Source: Ustulina deusta
Taxonomy: Eukaryota > Ascomycota > Sordariomycetes > Xylariales > Xylariaceae
Assembly (NCBI GenBank): GCA_023159155.1
Contig: JAJNNX010000005.1
Location: 992,001-1,056,000, forward strand
Direction of reading: 5' to 3'
DNA: 64,000 bases
The notes below the pieces were generated by a model that saw only the letters and a program-made list of their open reading frames with translations, did not search any database and was not told where the DNA came from. Each line of letters starts with the position of its first letter. Within the stretch, counting starts at the first letter, position 1. A program made the position numbers and the translations under genes. Below, piece after piece: positions 59,450 through 64,000 of the stretch.

Positions 59450-61667
59450 TCAAAACGAATTCAACTCAACACTAGCCAAATCCAACCCCCAATCCATCGC
59501 CCAGTTCTCGACAGAATGTTCTAAATCTTCAAAGACGGGCAGAATAGGGGTTGGCTGCGCTTCATCGGGATTCAGTATTACAGAGCTGGAATTTTCTCCC
59601 CATACGACGCTCGGGATTGTCGGAATCGTCTGTTTCACAGCACTATCCAGGAAATGGTCGAGCTTGTAAGAAATGGCATTTGCAGCTTGCGTAAAAAATA
59701 CGTAATTGCTTTCCCCGCGATTCGGTACGCTTTGAAGGTGGGACACAAATACCGACAGCTTCCGTATGAGAGAAGCGTGGCTTATGCTTGTGGGCAGGCA
59801 TTTCTCGAGGTCGTAAGTGGCGTCTTCTAACGTGGACATAAGAAGAGAGGCACTGGGAAGCCCATAGGCCCGGACCTGCGTTTGTTAGAAGTGTTTCAGG
59901 ATCGCACAGGAACGAATACTCACAATCTGTGGAAGGTCTTTAGGTGAGTAGTGGGCGTTGGTCTGGCTATTTACCATTTCTATCACGGTCTCAAGCATCT
60001 GGACAGACACGTCAAGCAGATCTTGTCGAGAGCCGTAGTGATACGGGGCTGATAGCTGGTAGATCTGAAAATTTATATGAAGATACGAGAGATATACTTT
60101 CCCCAGCATCATGCAGACATTGGATGGAATATCTGATGACCAGCACTCTGAGCTGTATTTGAGATGTTGCGGGAGCGAGTTCCAGGCTAGTTGGCAACGA
60201 TCGATCAAGGATCTAAAGCGTGTTATGAAAAAATCCTTGGACCGGAGGGATTTAATCTTACCTCAAATCGGCATCTTGGATAGTAGCAATTGGTTGAAAT
60301 TGCTTTTCAATGGCTTCTTCCCGGAAGGTAGCTAGAATGAAACGTACTCGTGCCCACGTTGTGGCTCTGTAATCCCTTTCTATATTCCAACCCTCTGGTG
60401 TGAGTTTCACTTCACTCATTTGCGAGGACTGTAGACTGCATGCCAATAGGTCGTCATCAGAAAGGTCAAGGGGCATTTTGCAATCTGAATAGCGCTTAGA
60501 AATTTTTGGAGGTCGATGATACACTGAGGCAAAGACCTTGTCAAGATGATAAGCGGCAGCGAAAGTCTTCCGTCGAGTTTCGGCTAGAAAGGCCGGGACT
60601 TTTTGCAGGGCATAAGTCTCCTCTCTATGAAGCCCTAACGCAAAAATGTCCGTGGCAAGGTCTCCAAAACGTCTCCAAACTTGCAAGCCTAGGGAAATAT
60701 GAGCTATTTCGACTTGTCTCTACTCGCGAAAGATCGTACCTTCATCCCCTTTGAGGATCGATGTAAGTTGTAAGTTCTCATATGCCAGCCAAATGATTAA
60801 ATCATTCATTTGGGGAGCAAGTTCATGAGCAAGTCGCAAGCTGGTATTACTACACCAAATAATCTGGCGAATGAATTCCTTGTGTCTCAGCCGATTACAG
60901 TCCGACCCACAAAGAAGGGCTCGTCCAGCAATTGTATATAATAGCCCAAGTGTTTCGAGTCGTAAGTTCTCACCACTGAACAACCCACAGAAGTCTTTCA
61001 AGTCGAGCGATGACGTAATGGCGATATCAGTCGTTGATGACCTTAATATTGCTTCGGCTGTCGATGTGACTTGCTGAGATATTTGTGTTGATTGTTCCGA
61101 CATATCCTGTTCGGTGTGGCTGAAGACCGAGAGACTGTCTTGTACTGACACAAGAAGTTGAAGGATAATGGGTCTCGGTACTAGTGAAACTTGGCTAAAA
61201 GAGAGATACTCCTCAATGGATTTGCTAACTAGGGTGATGAATCTCAATTGGGACACAATTTCTACTGCGCATTCCAGCTGTTTTTTCCAGCTAGTTCCAT
61301 CTGCAGTTATTTGCAATGGCGTCCGCGACTCAATGCCACTGGGGTAATTCGAGATGAAGGGCCAGGCATAACATTTAAGAGACCGGCCAACTGGATTTTT
61401 CATAGAGGCATCGATGCTATTTTCTGAGCCGATAAGAGTCAAGTTCTGCGAAGACATGGAAGACTCAGTGGATGGACGCGATTTTGGCTGCTTTGGCCGG
61501 CCTTGTTTTTTAGCAAGAGGTGCTGGGTGATACCAGCACTTCGACTCAATCGCCCGCCGTCGACAGCAACCGCAAATCGGCCATTCGTGGCTACAACCGA
61601 TCTTGGCTTGTCGGCATGGCTCGCAAGAAGCTTGCGAGCCGTTGCGCCGACGAGAGGTGGTTGGCAT
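59450..61667 (-). CDS. Zn(II)2Cys6 transcription factor
   Basis: Four exons: 61667..60740, 60688..60262, 60212..59924 and 59875..59450; 689 aa. Introns are 51, 49 and 48 bp. The N-terminal binuclear zinc cluster has C15, C18, C25, C32, C35 and C44 (SCEPCRQAKIGCSHEWPIC, then GCCRRRAIESKC), followed by a basic GRPKQPK linker. The middle homology region, typical of fungal-specific regulators, covers about 270-480: IIWLAYENLQL, VWRRFGDLATDIFALGLHRE, ETRRKTFAAAYHLDK. Each splice restores this domain. It is divergently transcribed from an MFS exporter gene, a common pairing for a pathway-specific regulator and its export target. Just upstream of its start lie four CGGACTAG copies; CGG triplets are the usual recognition core of this family, so autoregulation is plausible. 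The inducer is unknown. Confidence 0.92.
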
Positions 61668-62249
61668 GTCGATCCGGTCTAAAATCGAATCCCTAGGGTG
61701 GACTGGTAAATGGTGTATGATAGGTTCGGACTAGAAAGTCGGACTAGAAAGTCGGACTAGGAAGTCGGACTAGAGCGGCCTTATGTGTCCGCGAGATATG
61801 TCGTATTATTGGTATTGTAATTACGGAGGGTATGTGTGAGATATGATATGGAACCAAGGTTTTGGTCTACAGTATCATTAGGAAATACTTAATATCTCGG
61901 GCTTCAATAAAATATTGTGTTGTCACCAGGCCGCAAAGAGATAATAGAGTGAGGTAAGATGGTGATGGCACCATTCTTACCCGAAGCTTTTTGGACTGGG
62001 TATGTGCAGTAATTTGCGGCTCTACTCTCAAGGGTCAGCTTACATTACTCTAGGCGAGATTTCTAGATCCGTCGGCGTTCGCTAAGGGAAAAAAAAAATA
62101 AGAAACAACCCAAAAAAACAATTGCTGGCTTGGACGTCCGAGATATCACGCGAATGTATAAGGATATAAGAAGGGAAGAATATTTTTCATGATTTTTACA
62201 TAGAAGAGTTCAAACACTGTTTGTCTATTACCCCCAAGTGAATTACAAA
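61668..62249. promoter_or_regulatory. Divergent promoter, Zn2Cys6 regulator / MFS exporter
   Basis: 582 bp separating the two ATGs. Apart from the CGGACTAG array close to the regulator, it contains an A run at about 62090-62098 and AT-rich sequence towards the MFS start. No further CGGACTAG copy was found on the MFS side. Confidence 0.6.
61727..61773. promoter_or_regulatory. Four CGGACTAG repeats at 13-bp period (candidate operator)
   Basis: CGGACTAG occurs at 61727-61734, 61740-61747, 61753-61760 and 61766-61773, an exact 13-bp period with the spacer AAAGT or GAAGT; another CGG follows at 61776. The array lies 60-106 bp upstream of the regulator's ATG. Zn2Cys6 proteins bind CGG triplets, so this is a natural candidate for binding by the adjacent regulator. 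A plain microsatellite-like expansion is the alternative. Binding has not been shown. Confidence 0.6.
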
Positions 62250-64000
62250 ATGGATACCGCTGCAAGCATGATCATAGGATTCATGGGTGGCGACATCAAA
62301 TTAATACGGCCGCCAACGACTGTGGACCTACAGCGCCAAGCAGTCCAATCGCCTACCGCGAATCATCCTCATGTACGCAGTCAGCAGGATTCACCATCTG
62401 CACGAGGGATTGAAGAAAATACTGACCGCTCGAATGGAACCCTTGTAAGTTGTTGGTGGGATGATAGTTGCCACCATACGTGAACATATACTATCGTGAA
62501 TTATACCAGTGACCGAACATGAAGGGGAAGGAAGCAGATTGCTATCATGTGTCACTTGGATCTATAATCAGCATGATATCGTGCTAACTACCTACGCTAG
62601 ATTACCTGGAACGGCGACAACGACCCCGAAAACCCAAAGAACGTGAGTTACCGCTGGAGTTATTTTCTTCCCTTTCTAGTAACTTGAGAGCTCCCGAAAT
62701 GTCTCAGGAGTATGTTTCGGGAGCATGTTTCGAGAGCTCCAGAACTGCTTAAAAGAGTAATTGCTGACTCTAGAGGTTACAGTGGTCCTCCAGGAGAAAA
62801 TGGAAAGCAATCTTTGCAATCAGTTCTTTCGTTTTCTTGAGTCCGCTATCCTCAACCATCGTGGCCCCAGCATTGCCCGCGATTGGACGAGAGTTCCACA
62901 TCGACCAGCCAGCGATTGAGCAGATGGTCCTCTCGATCTTCCTCTTGGGATTTGCGCTTGGCCCATTAGTCGCCAGTCCTCTTTCCGAAATCTACGGCCG
63001 CGTGAGAGTGGTTCAAGTCTGGAATTTCGTATACATTCTCTTCAACGGTGCTTGCGGAGCAGCCCAGTCCAAGGAAGCGATTTTGGTTCTCCGTTTGCTA
63101 GCAGGGTTGAGTGGCAGTGCCACGCTCGGCGTAAGTTACAAATTCCTCTATCAAGGCGCTGTCGACTGACGCGCCATACACAGATTGGGGGCGGTACTCT
63201 AAGCGATCTGTTTCGATCAGAAAATCGTGGAAAAGCTGTAGCGATATACAGCTGGTCTCCGATTCTCGCGCCACTTGTGGGCGCCGTGCTTGGTGGTTTC
63301 AGTGGGTTCTCCAATATTTCCATCATCAATGCATCAATTTACTCTTAACGACATGTTAAGCGATGAAGAAATTGACGCTATTTCTACAGTCTCGGAATAT
63401 ACGACATGGCGCTGGACATTCTTTGCCTCATCCTTGCTCAGCGTTGTTGTGCAACTTTCCGGTTTCGTGTTCCTAGAAGAAACGTATCCCCCATTGATAC
63501 TGCGGCGAAAAAGAGACATGCTAAGAGCACAAACAGGCAACACAGACCTTCATACAGAGTTCGATTATCTTGATAATTCTCGGATTCAAGTCTTGAAGAC
63601 TAATCTGGTACGACCATTCAGGTTGCTTGCAAGCCAACCAATCATTCAAGTTCTGGCACTATACAACGCCTTCCTTTATGGAAATATCTATATTTTATAT
63701 GCCGACTTCGTCGACCTTTGGACCGATGTTTACGGTGAATCATTACAAATTGCGGGTTTAAACTACCTTGCTATTGCTATTGGATCTGCCTTCGCTGCAG
63801 AGTGTTCTACATTAATTAACGACAGAATATATCGCGTATTGTCGAAACGCAATGGCGGGAACGGCCTCCCCGAATTTCGGGTTCCTAGTAAGTAGACTCA
63901 GACTGTTCATTTCATTGTCACCATAGAAGTAGAACGAATGCTTATTTCCGCGATGAAGTTATGATACCTGCAACGTTGTTCCTGGCTGCTGGCATGTTCT
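62250..64000 (+). CDS. DHA1-type MFS transporter (multidrug/polyamine type), 3' end cut by window
   Basis: Exons: 62250..62444, 62601..62642, 62783..63130, 63184..63301, 63390..63887 and 63959 to beyond the edge. The start is the ATG of MDTAASMIIG. A hydrophilic N-tail of about 80 residues ends in the family-like TWNGDNDPENPKN-WSSRRKW. Next come TM1 (FLSPLSSTIVAPALPAI), motif A-like PLSEIYGRVRV, TM segments with LRLLAGLSGSATLG-IGGGTLSDLF, and VLGGF-ISEYTTWRWTFF (antiporter-type region) created by the fourth splice. The cytosolic loop (FLEETYPPLILRRKR) follows, then TM7. This order is that of the DHA1 drug:H+ antiporters. It probably exports a toxic or secreted small molecule. Its divergent neighbour is a regulator. 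The first five TM segments and loop are intact; the rest is outside. Confidence 0.9.
62690..62724. repeat. Inverted repeat inside MFS intron 2
   Basis: Arms GCTCCCGAAA (62690-62699) and TTTCGGGAGC (62715-62724) form a 10-bp perfect stem with a 15-base loop. A third related copy (TTTCGAGAGCTCC) follows immediately. It lies wholly within the intron, so it may fold in the pre-mRNA. Confidence 0.6.

Overview
The window is nuclear DNA from a filamentous ascomycete. Genes carry short GT..AG introns (about 45-100 bp) with CTAAC/CTGAC-like branch points. The gene content is typical of Pezizomycotina: Zn(II)2Cys6 regulators, a fungal 7-TM rhodopsin-type protein, a PAS hybrid histidine kinase, PMT2, a DHA1-type MFS transporter and a NACHT/STAND relic. 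Intergenic DNA is full of TACCTA/TAGGTA and TACACTA/TAGTGTA words, a texture I associate with Sordariomycetes (perhaps Xylariales; low confidence). No rRNA, tRNA, CRISPR array or intact transposon was seen. Exon borders were worked out by hand from reading frame, splice consensus and family conservation; every multi-exon model called complete adds up to a whole number of codons.

Region 1 (1-11.2 kb) holds a truncated conserved gene at the left edge (-), allantoicase (-), a cytochrome b561 membrane protein (+), an M13 neprilysin-like metallopeptidase (+, 10 exons) and an arylsulfotransferase-family protein (-). Region 2 (11.2-20.8 kb) is a 3.4 kb gene-free stretch followed by a 2033-residue hybrid histidine kinase (+).

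Region 3 (20.8-44.4 kb) is gene-poor and accessory. It carries a stand-alone class I terpene cyclase (+), a rhodopsin-like 7-TM protein (-), an APH/CHK-type small-molecule kinase (+), a heavily broken NACHT/STAND (NLR-like) relic (+) and an AflR-like Zn2Cys6 regulator whose exon structure I could not close (-). They are separated by kilobases of non-coding DNA with many short palindromes.

Region 4 (44.4-58.6 kb) is a compact housekeeping block: an MFS sugar transporter (+), protein O-mannosyltransferase PMT2 (+), a Rab GTPase with a large insertion (-), a choline-transporter-like/PNS1 protein (+) and an unknown membrane protein (+). Region 5 (58.6-64 kb) starts after a small AT-rich block. 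It holds a divergent pair, a Zn2Cys6 regulator (-) and a DHA1 MFS exporter (+, cut by the right edge). Between them lies a striking array of four CGGACTAG copies at exact 13-bp spacing, about 60-106 bp upstream of the regulator start: a candidate operator for an uncharacterised resistance or metabolite locus continuing beyond the window.

Functionally, allantoicase belongs to purine/ureide nitrogen catabolism. PMT2, the Rab and the CTL protein serve secretion and membranes. The terpene cyclase, the regulators, the exporter and the NLR relic form the accessory, possibly adaptive, fraction.
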